Counted from the stretch's first letter, positions 39,704-48,492 are shown. The stretch is DNA of 64,000 nt from Burkholderiales bacterium 70-64 (GCA_001898645.1 MKUQ01000010.1:170683-234682), one strand, 5' to 3'. The notes: generated by a model not told the origin, from the letters alone. Numbers and translations: made by a program.

Positions 39704-40570
39704 CTACAGATCGGTCGACGAACGCTGGACGCCGCGAATCACCTCGACGCGCGCATCCTCCTTGGGCACCGCGGCCACCGGCGGCGCCACGGGCTTGTAG
39801 ACGCGCGGACGCGGGCGTGGCGGCGGAGCGCTGGCCGGTGCCGGTGCAGCAGCCGGCGCGGCCGGCGGCTCGAACGAGGCCATGCCAAGCAGCTCGGCCT
39901 TGCGAACGCCGCCGGTGCCCGCCTGGTTCTGGTCGATCTGGTTGCGCAGCACCAGCGACAGGTTGCCGACGCTGCGGGCCAGGTCGATGCGCTCGGCCTG
40001 CTCCGGGGTGACCTCGAGCGTGACGGCGTTGACCACGCGCGGCTTGGTGTCGTCGCGGCTGGCCTCCTGGGCCACCGCCAGCACCAGGATGCGTTCGAGC
40101 ACGATCTTGGATACCGGGCGATCGCGATCGTCCTGGGTATTGACCAGCACGTCGACGTAGTTGCCCGGCAGGGCAAAGCCGGCCACGCCCACCACCTCGT
40201 TGACCTTCACCGTGATCGCCCGCCGGCCCTGCCCGATCACCGCCGAGAGGCCGCCCTTGGTACCGACCGGCGCCAGCTTGGCCTCCAGCACCGGTTCGCC
40301 TTTGAGGATCTGGGTGCGCAGCACGCGGCCGTCGATCGCCTCGACCTTGGCGAAGGCGCCCTCGGGCACGGAGCCTGCCGGCCACGGCACCACCGACACC
40401 ATCGATGCATTCAGGGGCTGCCCGAGCTCGATGTCGCGCGAGGCGATCACCACCTGGGCCCCGCCCGCCGCGCTGCCCTGCTCGCCCAGCCAGCGCGCCG
40501 CCAGCACGACCGCGGCGATGCCCGCGACCAGCGACAGCAACAACATCACCATTGCGCGCGTGCCCTTCAT
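39704..40570 (-). CDS. rcpC: Tad periplasmic protein RcpC (CpaB)
   Basis: 288 residues. One N-terminal transmembrane helix (VMLLLSLVAGIAAVVLAARW). A SAF domain follows (VVIASRDIELGQPLNASMVS) and then the RcpC/CpaB domain (GRRAITVKVNEVVGVAGFAL). The Pro/Ala-rich C-terminus (about residues 230-270) may cross the periplasm to the secretin. ATG 40570 overlaps the upstream AAA+ gene by 4 bp. Confidence 0.94.
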   Translation of the reverse strand: MKGTRAMVMLLLSLVAGIAAVVLAARWLGEQGSAAGGAQVVIASRDIELGQPLNASMVSVVPWPAGSVPEGAFAKVEAIDGRVLRTQILKGEPVLEAKLAPVGTKGGLSAVIGQGRRAITVKVNEVVGVAGFALPGNYVDVLVNTQDDRDRPVSKIVLERILVLAVAQEASRDDTKPRVVNAVTLEVTPEQAERIDLARSVGNLSLVLRNQIDQNQAGTGGVRKAELLGMASFEPPAAPAAAPAPASAPPPRPRPRVYKPVAPPVAAVPKEDARVEVIRGVQRSSTDL

Positions 40571-41934
40571 GATTCCTTCCCCGTGGGTTCGAATGCATCG
40601 AGACCATCTTCGGCCGCGAAATAGAGTTGCCAGGCCCAGCGCAGCGCGTCGGGAGACAGGCGCGCCTCGCCGTCCTCGTAGGCGGCGCGGTCGCGGATCT
40701 TCAGCAGCAGGTCGAGCGGGTAGGCAGGCAGCAGCGGCATGCCCGCGCCCGCATGCAGCACGCCGACGAGATAGTCGGCAGCGGCCTCGTCGTACGCGAT
40801 GCCGACGCGCTCGCAGGCGCGCCGCAAAACCTCCCGGTAGGCCGTATCATCGAGCGCATCGAGGCGGATCTTATAGCCGAGCCGGCGCACGAAGGCGGGA
40901 TCGTCGAGGCTGGCGGGCGAGAGGTTTGAGGAAAAGATGGTCAGCGCGTCGAACGGCACCTGGAACGACACGCCGGTGTGCATCGACAGGTAATCGACGC
41001 GGCGATCGAGCGGCACGATCCAGCGGTTGAGGATCTCGTGCGCCGCGCTGCGCTGGCGGCCCAGGTCATCGAGCACCAGCACGCCATTATTGGCCTTCAA
41101 CTGCGCCGGCGCCTTGTAGAAGCGAGCGAGCGGATCGAGCTCGAGATCGAGCATCGCCAGGGTGAGCTCGCCGCCTAGCCGCACCACGGGGCGCTCGCAC
41201 AGCACCCAGCGCGCATCGGGCTGGCGCGCCCGATCGAGCGCGCTGCCAGAGTGCGCCGCCTCGATGCGCCGGTGCACCAGCGGATCGAACACCTGGATGA
41301 TCTCGCCGTCGATCTCGATGGCGTGCGGCACCCATACCGCCCCCTCCATCACCTCGACCAGGTGCTCGGCCAGCCAGGTCTTGCCGGCGCCGCTCGGCCC
41401 GTAGAGAAAGATCGGGCGCTGCGAGTTGACTGCAGCGCCCAGCGTGTCGATCAGCGCCGCCGACACCACCAGCGGCTGCAGCACCCGCGCCAGGCGCTGC
41501 GGCGGCACGCGCCTGCGCGCAGCGCTCTGGCGCTCCACCTGCGCCGTGTAATCGGCCAGCGACACCGGGGCGGGCCCGGCATACTGGTTCCTGTGCAGCG
41601 CATCGGCAGCGCGTGCGCGGCCGATGTCGGTGAGCAGGTAGCGCACCTCGGCATCGAAGCTGCCGCGGCGAGGGATCTCCACCAGCCGCTCGGCGCGCAG
41701 GAAGCCGAGCAGCTTCTCCAGCGGCGGCAGGGGCAGCGCGATGCGCGCAGCCAGATCCGCGATGGAGAGATCGCCTCCGCGCTGCAGGTGCTTGAGCACC
41801 AGCTCGATCACGCCGGCCAGCGGCAGGCCGGTGGCTTCGAGCGAGGCCGGCGGGCGGATCGGCTCGAGCGGCGCCACGAAGCCCGCCTCGCGTGCCGGCA
41901 GGAGAGCACCCGGCATGGACGATGCCCCGCTCAT
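40567..41934 (-). CDS. AAA+ ATPase with N-terminal winged helix, inside the tad operon
   Basis: 455 residues. Residues about 40-110 look like a winged helix (LSIADLAARIALPLPPLEKL). The AAA+ core has Walker A FLYGPSGAGKTW (177-187), Walker B VLVLDD (285-290), a sensor-1 Asn in ALTIFSSNLSPASL, and an Arg-rich C-terminal lid. It resembles MoxR/ATPase chaperones in layout. It is coupled by 4-bp ATGA overlaps both to tadV upstream and to rcpC downstream, so it belongs to the operon. It is not one of the standard tad genes that I know; a role in assembly or regulation is inferred. Confidence 0.85.
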   Translation of the reverse strand: MSGASSMPGALLPAREAGFVAPLEPIRPPASLEATGLPLAGVIELVLKHLQRGGDLSIADLAARIALPLPPLEKLLGFLRAERLVEIPRRGSFDAEVRYLLTDIGRARAADALHRNQYAGPAPVSLADYTAQVERQSAARRRVPPQRLARVLQPLVVSAALIDTLGAAVNSQRPIFLYGPSGAGKTWLAEHLVEVMEGAVWVPHAIEIDGEIIQVFDPLVHRRIEAAHSGSALDRARQPDARWVLCERPVVRLGGELTLAMLDLELDPLARFYKAPAQLKANNGVLVLDDLGRQRSAAHEILNRWIVPLDRRVDYLSMHTGVSFQVPFDALTIFSSNLSPASLDDPAFVRRLGYKIRLDALDDTAYREVLRRACERVGIAYDEAAADYLVGVLHAGAGMPLLPAYPLDLLLKIRDRAAYEDGEARLSPDALRWAWQLYFAAEDGLDAFEPTGKES

Positions 41935-42542
41935 GCGATCACCCCGCTCAACTGCAGCACGGCGGTGGCCAGCGCGCCGCCCGAGATGGCCAGCGCAAAG
42001 GGCAGGCGGTCGGCGCTGTCGGTGCGCGGGTCGAACTGCGGACCCGCGCCGCCGGCGAGCGCCGCCATCCTGCCGAACAGGATCACCCGCAGGTTGACCA
42101 GCACCGCGCGCCGGCGCGCACCGTCGAAGAGGCGCAGCGCCACCAGCACGCCGCCGGTGAGGAATACCGCGATCATCAGCGCCGGCAGCATCGGCAGGCC
42201 GAAGAAGGCGCCGAGCATGGCCATCAGCTTCACGTCGCCCGCACCCATGGCCCTCGCCAGGTGCAGCAGCAGGAAGCCGGCGAAGGCCGCGAGCGCGCCC
42301 GCGAGCGATGCCGTCAGGCCCAGGGCACCGGGGAAGTCGCGATCGAAGAGACCGGCGCCGGCCGGCGCCAAAGCGTGCCAGGCGAGCGCAGCCAGGAAAC
42401 CCGCGACCACCGCCCGGTTCGGGATGCGCCGCGCGCGCAGATCGGTCATGCAGACGAAAACGAGCAGCGCGAGCAGGCCGAGCCGCATGGCCCAGGCCAG
42501 CAGGACATCCGGGCCGGCGGCCGCGACGAGCTCCGTCAGCAC
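41931..42542 (-). CDS. tadV: Prepilin peptidase TadV (CpaA)
   Basis: Aspartic protease of family A24 that removes the leader from Flp prepilins. 203 residues with about six transmembrane helices. Catalytic Asp residues are those of FVCMTDLRARRIPN and the GxGD motif in AMGAGDVKLMAMLG. It lacks the methyltransferase domain, as usual for TadV. It overlaps the second pilin gene by 7 bp. Confidence 0.93.
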   Translation of the reverse strand: MLTELVAAAGPDVLLAWAMRLGLLALLVFVCMTDLRARRIPNRAVVAGFLAALAWHALAPAGAGLFDRDFPGALGLTASLAGALAAFAGFLLLHLARAMGAGDVKLMAMLGAFFGLPMLPALMIAVFLTGGVLVALRLFDGARRRAVLVNLRVILFGRMAALAGGAGPQFDPRTDSADRLPFALAISGGALATAVLQLSGVIA

Positions 42543-42727
42543 GCCCCGCCTCCCATCACGCTGCTCACCGTCGTACAGACGCGCTGGTACAGGGTGTGCA
42601 CCTCGGTCCCGACGACCGACACCGCCCCCGTGATCACCACGGCGATCAGCGCGCCCAGCAGCGCGTACTCGATAGCGGTGGCACCGCCCTCGTCAGTGAC
42701 GAATTGCCTAGACCAGGAAGCCGGCAT
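42536..42727 (-). CDS. Flp-type pilin, copy 2
   Basis: 63 residues from ATG 42727, with AAGGAG 6 nt upstream. The prepilin cleavage site G15|ATAIEY keeps Glu+5 and Tyr+6, followed by the hydrophobic stretch ALLGALIAVVITGAVSVVG. Two cysteines close the protein (C51 and C63), which could form a disulfide. An unprocessed upstream extension of 30 codons is open but not supported. It lies between flp copy 1 and tadV. Confidence 0.92.
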   Translation of the reverse strand: MPASWSRQFVTDEGGATAIEYALLGALIAVVITGAVSVVGTEVHTLYQRVCTTVSSVMGGGAC

Positions 42728-42821
42728 GATGTGCTCCTTCGCTGGGGCATCGGGGCTGGCCGGCATGAACGGGCCGGGAAATGACCGCGACCCGTTCATC
42801 CCTGCTCCACACAGCACGGAT

Positions 42822-43007
42822 TTAGCAAGTACCCGTTCTCAGGCAGGTCCCGATATTGGTGAATACGGTATTCAGCTGCGTACCCACGATAGCCACCGCA
42901 GCAGCAATGACCACCGCGATCAACGCCGCGATCAGTCCGTACTCGATGGCGGTGACGCCCTCCTCGTCCCGGGCGAAGCGCTTTGCCGCTTGAATGAAAC
43001 GACCCAT
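42822..43007 (-). CDS. flp: Flp-type pilin, copy 1 (probable major pilin)
   Basis: 61 residues from ATG 43007; GGGGAG lies 7 nt upstream. Cleavage site G17|VTAIEY, then the hydrophobic stretch GLIAALIAVVIAAAVAIVG. It ends IGTCLRTGTC with cysteines at 55 and 61. First gene of the leftward tad operon, just after a leader with hairpins, so it is probably the most transcribed. Confidence 0.93.
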   Translation of the reverse strand: MGRFIQAAKRFARDEEGVTAIEYGLIAALIAVVIAAAVAIVGTQLNTVFTNIGTCLRTGTC

Positions 43008-43334
43008 TTCGATACTCCCCAACCAGATAAATCCGCCGCCAGCGGCGGCGGAAACCCGGCCGTCGAAGGGGACGGCCACCCTTGCGCCCTTGCCGGCCTG
43101 ACGGCCGGAAGGAACCTCTTGCTGCCCGCCGTTCGTCGGCTCGGGCATTGACGGGATGTTCGCGACGTGGCTGGCGCGAATCCTTGTCGAAAGTCACGTT
43201 CCCGATATAGGGCACGGAAAAATGCCACGTTTCTAGTAGCGTTTTAAGTTAAAAATAAGAAAAATGGTAGTTGGAAGATGCCGTTCGTCGGAAACTCGCC
43301 ACGCACTCATCCGTTCGGATTAGGGAGAAACCCC
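43008..43334. promoter_or_regulatory. Divergent tad control region and flp leader
   Basis: No gene here. Leftward, the flp leader holds a perfect 9-bp hairpin TCCGCCGCC-AGC-GGCGGCGGA (43032-43052), 24 nt from the flp ATG. A second hairpin, CCGGCC-TGAC-GGCCGG, lies at 43093-43108. At about 43236-43268 is a run of A/T (TTTTAAGTTAAAAATAAGAA), striking in this GC-rich DNA and a likely promoter/UP-element region for one or both operons. No clear -35/-10 pair could be fixed. Confidence 0.5.
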
Positions 43335-43820
43335 ATGGGCCACGCACACAGGCAGCCGGCCCACCGCCAGCGCGGCGCGGCGGCGGTCGAGTTCGCGTTC
43401 GCTGCCATGCTCTTCTTCACCGTGCTGTTCTCGATCATCGACTGGTCGTACCTGTTCTTTGCCAACCTCACCATGCAGCACGCGGTACGTGAAGGGGCAC
43501 GCTTCGCGGTCACCGGTTCGAGCACCGGCGCCCCCACGCCGGGCGACCGCTGCGGGGCCACGGTGCAGCGCATCCGGCAGCAGTCGATGGGGCTGTACGA
43601 CGCGACCGGCTCGACGACTGTGTTCAAGACCATCGACTCGGCCGGCAACATCACCACCCTGGGCAGCGGTGGCTGTTACGGCGCCGGCCAACTCATCATC
43701 GTGCAGGTGAATGGCGGCATCGCAGCGCTCACGCCGTTCGTGCGGCCGTTCTTCAGCGCCACCGGCGGCACGTACAACTTCGAGGTCAGCACCACGATGA
43801 AGAACGAGGCGTTCCCATGA
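43335..43820 (+). CDS. tadE: TadE-family pseudopilin
   Basis: 161 residues from the ATG before GHAHRQPAHRQ, chosen because AGGGAG lies 8 nt upstream; an ATG 57 bp earlier is weaker. The TadE signature RQRGAAAVEFAFAAMLFFTV includes a cleavage-like G|AAAVEF site and one hydrophobic helix. The C-terminal part holds Cys residues and predicted beta strands. A minor pseudopilin needed for pilus assembly in this family. First gene of the rightward tad arm. Confidence 0.9.
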   Translation: MGHAHRQPAHRQRGAAAVEFAFAAMLFFTVLFSIIDWSYLFFANLTMQHAVREGARFAVTGSSTGAPTPGDRCGATVQRIRQQSMGLYDATGSTTVFKTIDSAGNITTLGSGGCYGAGQLIIVQVNGGIAALTPFVRPFFSATGGTYNFEVSTTMKNEAFP

Positions 43821-44407
43821 TCGCACCCAGCCTTCCCGCAAACGCGCGGGCCGCGCGCACTGCGCACCCGAGGCGCACACGCGGCGTGGCGCTGGTCGAG
43901 CTGGCGCTGGTGCTGCCGGTGCTGCTGGTGCTGGTGCTGGGTGTCATCGACTTCTCGCGCATGATCCAGTTCAACAACGTGCTGATCAGCCTTACGCGCG
44001 AAGGCGCGAACCTGGCTGCGCGCAGCACCGAGCCGCCGCAGTTCATCGTGAAGACGCTGATGGACACGGCCCAGCCGCTGCAGATGAACACCGACGGCAT
44101 GATGTACATCACCAAGCTGGTCGGAAACGGCACCACGCAGGCGCGGGTCGCCGCCCAGTACCGATCCACCAGCGGCGGCAAGACTACGCTGAGCAGCGCG
44201 CTGTGGGCATGCACCTCCTGGAGTGCCGGTGTGTGCAGCGTGCCCGGCACCGCGGGGCCGCCCGACACCCGTCCGACGGTCACGCTGCCGGTCGCTCTCA
44301 CCAACGGCGAGACCGTCTACGCCGTCGAGGCTTTCTACGACTACACGCTGTTCACCCGCTTCGTGCTGAGCAGCAACCCCCTGCTTTCCTCGGTGACGAT
44401 CCTCTGA
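43817..44407 (+). CDS. tadF: TadE/TadF-family pseudopilin
   Basis: 196 residues. Basic N-terminus, then RTRGVALVELALVLPVLLVL, a pseudopilin-type G|VALVEL site and hydrophobic helix, then FSRMIQFNNVLISLTREGAN. It is coupled to tadE by a 4-bp overlap (ATGA). Assignment as TadF rather than a second TadE rests on position only. Confidence 0.85.
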   Translation: MIAPSLPANARAARTAHPRRTRGVALVELALVLPVLLVLVLGVIDFSRMIQFNNVLISLTREGANLAARSTEPPQFIVKTLMDTAQPLQMNTDGMMYITKLVGNGTTQARVAAQYRSTSGGKTTLSSALWACTSWSAGVCSVPGTAGPPDTRPTVTLPVALTNGETVYAVEAFYDYTLFTRFVLSSNPLLSSVTIL

Positions 44408-44431
44408 CGAACGCCCGTACGGAGCCCGATC

Positions 44432-45805
44432 ATGCGACCTCTCCTGCAACCGCCGTCGAGCCGGCAGCGACAGCGCGGCCAGATCCTGATCCTCGTCGGC
44501 GTCACGCTGGTGGTGCTGATCGGGGCCGTCGGCCTCGCGGTGGATCTCGGCCGCGCCTATGGCGTGAAGGCGCGGCTGAACGCGGCGGTCGATGCCGCGG
44601 CGATCGGCGCGGCGCGCGCCCTGGCCGAGGGGGTGGACGACACCGCGCGCATTGCCAACGCGCAGGCGGCGGCGCAGCGGTTCTTCGGGCTGAACTATCC
44701 CGCCAACTTCCTCGCCTCGACCCCTTCGACTCCGACCGCCAGCGCGGTACACGATGCCAGCGGCCGCTGGACGGTGTCGGTGTCGGCCACGGCGCAGATG
44801 CCGACCACGTTCATGCGCGTGCTCGGCCAGACGCAGGTCGACGTCGCGGCGGCGGGCGAGGCGATCCGGCGCGACCTGGACGTGCTGCTGGTGATGGACA
44901 CCTCGGGCTCGCTGGCTCCGCCATACAGCCCGTCGACCGTCTTTCCCACGCTGAAGAACGCCGCGATCAACAACTTCATCGCGAAGTTCGCCGCCGGCCC
45001 GGGCGGCGACCGTGTCGGGCTGGTGACGTTCGCCTCGGGCGCGGTGCTCGACGTGGCGATCGACAAGACGTCGGCACGCGGCTTCAACCGCACCACGGTG
45101 ACCAACGCAATCAACGCGCTCACCGCCGAAGGCGCCACCGCCTCGGCCGAGGGACTGCGCAAGGGGATGGACGAGCTGAACGCGGTGCCCGTGGCGCTGC
45201 AATCGAGCCTGCGCGTGATCCTGTTCTTCAGCGACGGCGCGCCCAACCTGGTGAGCGGCACCTTCCCGCGTTCGTCCGGCGGGCCGAGGGCCTACAACCT
45301 GTATTCGGACATCAGCGGCGTTGCCACCGACAAGGCCGACTGGGTATTCGACCAGAACCGGCGCAACACCGACCTCGGCCACGACACGACCATCACCTCG
45401 CTGCCTCTCACGGGGTCGGGCGGCGTGGCGCTCGCCAGCTACAACGGCAAGCGCACCCTGACCGGTTCGCCCTACACCAACGACCGCTGCAACGTGAACA
45501 AGGCCGCGCGCAACATGGTCGAGAACGCTGCCAACAGCGCCCGCGGGCAGCAGATCCGGATCTACACCATCGGGCTGGGCAACGCACTCAACACGCTGGA
45601 AACCTCGTTCAGCGGCGGCAACTGCGGCTACACGCTCGCCAACGAACAGGGCTCGACGATCCTCAAGCGGCTGGCCAACACCAGCGACTCGGACACCCTG
45701 AACACCGCCCATCCGCAGGGGCTGTATTGCCACGCCGCCACGGCCGCCGATCTGGACCGCTGCTTCGGTACGATCGCCAGCGAGATCCTGCGCCTGACGC
45801 TCTGA
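44432..45805 (+). CDS. tadG: TadG-like protein with VWA domain
   Basis: 457 residues. The N-terminal pseudopilin-like helix (RGQILILVGVTLVVLIGAVG) and the Flp-associated segment DLGRAYGVKARLNAAVDAAA match the TadE/TadG N-domain. A von Willebrand A domain spans about 150-400 with the MIDAS motif DTSGS and the later T/D positions (VILFFSDGAPN). TadG-type proteins connect the pilus machine to the envelope and may bind metal through the MIDAS. 24 bp after tadF. Confidence 0.9.
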   Translation: MRPLLQPPSSRQRQRGQILILVGVTLVVLIGAVGLAVDLGRAYGVKARLNAAVDAAAIGAARALAEGVDDTARIANAQAAAQRFFGLNYPANFLASTPSTPTASAVHDASGRWTVSVSATAQMPTTFMRVLGQTQVDVAAAGEAIRRDLDVLLVMDTSGSLAPPYSPSTVFPTLKNAAINNFIAKFAAGPGGDRVGLVTFASGAVLDVAIDKTSARGFNRTTVTNAINALTAEGATASAEGLRKGMDELNAVPVALQSSLRVILFFSDGAPNLVSGTFPRSSGGPRAYNLYSDISGVATDKADWVFDQNRRNTDLGHDTTITSLPLTGSGGVALASYNGKRTLTGSPYTNDRCNVNKAARNMVENAANSARGQQIRIYTIGLGNALNTLETSFSGGNCGYTLANEQGSTILKRLANTSDSDTLNTAHPQGLYCHAATAADLDRCFGTIASEILRLTL

Positions 45806-45815
45806 CCCCGCGACG

Positions 45816-46736
45816 ATGGTGTCCTCCCTGCCGCGGCGCGCCGCGGAACGCGCGCGCACCTGGATGCTGATCGCCGTGTTGATGGCCGTGGGGCTGGCCA
45901 GCGGACTGCCGTTGGGATTCCGGTGGGCGTGGGCGAGCTGGGCCTGGATCGGTGCGCTGACGACCGCGCTGCTGGCGCTGTCGTGGTTCTATGCCCACGT
46001 GCGCAAGGTCGACGACGGCCGCATCGCCGAGACGCTGCACGAGACGGCGATCCTGGTGGCCTACGGGCCGCCGGCGGCGGCCCTCAGCTACATCGTCATC
46101 GGCGCCGCCCTGCCGCTGGCCGACGATACGTTCGCGGCGCTCGACCGGGCCATGAACCTGGACTGGCCGGCCTGGTACCGCACGGTGCATGCCCATCCCG
46201 GGGTGGCCTCGGCGCTGTCGCTGCTCTATCACACGTCGCTGCCGCACATCGGGGTGATGCTGATCATCACCGGGCTCATCGGCCGCACCGAGCGCACGCG
46301 CGAGCTCATTGCGCTGCTCATCGCCACCTCGCTGCCGATGGTGGCCATCTCGGGCCTCTTGCCGGCGCTCAGCGCCTGGGTCCATCACGGGCTGGGCCTC
46401 GAGAAGGCCTACCATCTCGCGCACATGCTGGGCCTGCGCGACGGCAGCCTGCGCACGCTGCAGGTGGGCAGCATGGTGGGCATCATCACCTTCCCATCGT
46501 TCCATACGGCGATCTCGCTGGTGCTGATCTGGGTGTCGCGGGGCATCGCGTGGCTGTTCTGGCCGACCACCCTGATCGGCATCGGGGTGCTGGCTTCGAT
46601 CCCGAGCGAAGGCGGACACTACTTCGTCGACGTGGCGGCCGGGGCGCTCGTCACCGCGGCCGCCATCGCGCTTTCGGCGCGCAGCCGCAGCGTGCGCCCG
46701 GTGCCGGTCGCGCTGGCCCGCCGCGCCGGCGGGTGA
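45816..46736 (+). CDS. PAP2-superfamily membrane phosphatase
   Basis: 306 residues with about six transmembrane helices. The catalytic motifs of the phosphatidic acid phosphatase type 2 superfamily are seen late in the protein: ITFPSFHTAISL (Ser-Phe-His) and SEGGHYFVDVAAGALV (His and Asp). A lipid or polyprenyl phosphate is the likely substrate. It lies 10 bp after tadG on the same strand. Whether it belongs to the Tad system or only shares a transcript is unknown. Confidence 0.85.
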   Translation: MVSSLPRRAAERARTWMLIAVLMAVGLASGLPLGFRWAWASWAWIGALTTALLALSWFYAHVRKVDDGRIAETLHETAILVAYGPPAAALSYIVIGAALPLADDTFAALDRAMNLDWPAWYRTVHAHPGVASALSLLYHTSLPHIGVMLIITGLIGRTERTRELIALLIATSLPMVAISGLLPALSAWVHHGLGLEKAYHLAHMLGLRDGSLRTLQVGSMVGIITFPSFHTAISLVLIWVSRGIAWLFWPTTLIGIGVLASIPSEGGHYFVDVAAGALVTAAAIALSARSRSVRPVPVALARRAGG

Positions 46737-46862
46737 GCAGGTCAGACCTCCAGGCGGCCAGCCGCCGGGCCCCCGCGGGAAGGTCTACCCCCTTGGGCTG
46801 AATGACGCCGTCGGCTCCAGCACTCATACTGCGTGCGGTTGCCTTGGGTGCACTCGATTCGG

Positions 46863-46879
46863 TACGGTAAAATACCGTA
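46863..46879. promoter_or_regulatory. Palindromic operator of the TacA/TacT operon
   Basis: TACGGTA-AAA-TACCGTA is a perfect inverted repeat, 20 bp before the antitoxin ATG. It overlaps a plausible promoter, TTGGGT, 18 nt, TAAAAT. The position fits autorepression by the ribbon-helix-helix antitoxin. Confidence 0.65.
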
Positions 46880-46899
46880 TTGCTGACGAGAGTGCCGAC

Positions 46900-47172
46900 A
46901 TGACCGCCACCGCCCGCTTCGATCTCAAGATGAACGCCGAAGACAAGGACGTCATCGCCAAGGCCGCTGCCCTGACGGGTACGACGATGGCGGGGTTCGT
47001 GCGGGCCGCCGCCAGGGAGAAAGCCCAGTCGCTGCTGGAGCGCGAAGCGCGCATCAGGCTGTCGCAGCACGACTTCGCCGCCTTTGCCGCCGCGCTGGAC
47101 ACCGCATTCAGCCCCAACCCGGCCCTCGAGGATGCCCTGGCTCGGGCCCGGCGCAAGGTCCGGCGTGCTTGA
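46900..47172 (+). CDS. DUF1778 (TacA-type) antitoxin
   Basis: 90 residues. The N-terminal ribbon-helix-helix (ARFDLKMNAEDKDVIAKAAA) binds DNA. The C-terminal helix (DFAAFAAALDTAFSPNPALE) would cover the toxin active site. The gene overlaps the toxin start by 8 bp. Paired with a GNAT toxin, as in TacAT/AtaRT systems. Confidence 0.93.
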   Translation: MTATARFDLKMNAEDKDVIAKAAALTGTTMAGFVRAAAREKAQSLLEREARIRLSQHDFAAFAAALDTAFSPNPALEDALARARRKVRRA

Positions 47173-47665
47173 AGAACACCCACTGGATCCGGCTGCGCAC
47201 GACCGCTCGGGATTCGACAGCGGCGTCCCCGAGCTCGACGAATATCTTCGGCGCTATGCAGACCAGCATCGGCGGCGCGGCATCAGCGCCGTCTATGTGC
47301 TGACCGACAGCAGTGCACCGGAAGTCATCCTCGGTTACTACAGCCTGAGCGCCGCCGAGGTCGATGCCCCGCAACTGAGCGAGGCCGACCGCAGAAGGCT
47401 GCCCCGATATCCGGTGCCCTGCTTCCGCATGGGCCGGCTCGCCTGCCGCATCGACCAGCGCGGTCGCGGATTGGGCAGGCTCCTGGTGGGCTGCGCGGTG
47501 GAGCGCTGTCTGAAGGCCCGCATACAGGTAGCCGCCTATGCCCTGATCGTGGATGCCAAGGACGATCTCGCCAAGGCGTTCTACGAGCACTACGGATTCA
47601 CGCCCTTTGCCGGTCGGCCGTCGACGCTTTACCTGCCGCTGGGGCCTGGCCGCAGCAAGGGGTGA
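47165..47665 (+). CDS. GNAT-type (TacT-like) tRNA-acetylating toxin
   Basis: 166 residues from GTG 47165, which lies inside the antitoxin stop region. No earlier start is possible without running through the antitoxin. Acetyl-CoA loop QRGRGLGRLLVG lies at about residues 99-110. The catalytic Tyr is likely in AFYEHYGFTPF, and FDSGVPELDEYLRRYA is the family N-terminal signature. TacT-type toxins acetylate charged tRNA and stop translation. Confidence 0.9.
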   Translation: MLEEHPLDPAAHDRSGFDSGVPELDEYLRRYADQHRRRGISAVYVLTDSSAPEVILGYYSLSAAEVDAPQLSEADRRRLPRYPVPCFRMGRLACRIDQRGRGLGRLLVGCAVERCLKARIQVAAYALIVDAKDDLAKAFYEHYGFTPFAGRPSTLYLPLGPGRSKG

Positions 47666-47708
47666 AAGTGAGGGCAGGCCCGCTTCGACGAAGCGGCCGC
47701 CCGCCGGT

Positions 47709-48482
47709 TCACCCCTCGGCGCGAAACGCCTGCGCCAGCCCCGCCGCCGCCTTGCGCAGCAGCAGCGTGTCGGCCCCGACCGCGATGAAGCGCGCGCCGA
47801 GGTCGCGGTAGCGGCGCGCGAGCGCCGGGTCGGTGCAGAAGATACCCGGCGTCTTGCCCGCGGCGGCGATGCGCGCGATGGCCTGCTCGACCGCGGCCAC
47901 CACCTCCGGATGGGCGGAGTTGCCGAGGTGGCCCAGCGAGGCGGCGAGATCGGAGGGGCCGATGAACACCGCGTCGACTCCCTCGACGGCGAGGATCTCG
48001 TCGAGCGCTTCGAGGCCGGCGCGCGATTCGACCTGCACGATGAGGCACATCTCGGCGTCGGCGCGCTGCAGGTAGCCGTCGACGCCGCCCCAGTGCGCGG
48101 CGCGCGCGAGCGCCGTGCCCACGCCGCGGACGCCCGCCGGCGGATAGCACATGGCGCGCACCAGCGCGCGCGCCTGCTCGCCCGATTCGACCATGGGCAC
48201 CAGCAGGCTCTGCACGCCGATGTCGAGCAACTGCTTGATGCGCGCCGGATCGTGGTCAGGGGTGCGCACCAGCACCTCGACCGGCCAGGCGGCGAGCGAC
48301 TGGAACTGGTCGAGCACGGTGCGCAGGTCGTTCGGGCCGTGCTCGCCGTCGACGAGCAGCCAGTCGAAGCCGGCGCCGGCCACGATCTCGGCGGCATAGC
48401 CGTCGGCCAGCCCGAGGAAGAGCCCGATTCGCGTCTCGCCGGCGGCGAGTGCGCGCTTCAGGGCGTTGTGCGGCATCTGCAT
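47709..48482 (-). CDS. hpaI: 4-hydroxy-2-oxoheptanedioate aldolase
   Basis: Class II (metal) aldolase that ends the homoprotocatechuate pathway by splitting 4-hydroxy-2-oxoheptanedioate to pyruvate and succinic semialdehyde. 257 residues. Catalytic H48 in LLVDGEHGPNDL, metal ligands E in IVQVESRAGLE and D in FIGPSDLAASLG. Last gene of the hpa operon, 10 bp after hpaH. Confidence 0.93.
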   Translation of the reverse strand: MQMPHNALKRALAAGETRIGLFLGLADGYAAEIVAGAGFDWLLVDGEHGPNDLRTVLDQFQSLAAWPVEVLVRTPDHDPARIKQLLDIGVQSLLVPMVESGEQARALVRAMCYPPAGVRGVGTALARAAHWGGVDGYLQRADAEMCLIVQVESRAGLEALDEILAVEGVDAVFIGPSDLAASLGHLGNSAHPEVVAAVEQAIARIAAAGKTPGIFCTDPALARRYRDLGARFIAVGADTLLLRKAAAGLAQAFRAEG

Positions 48483-48492
48483 GGACGGCCCC

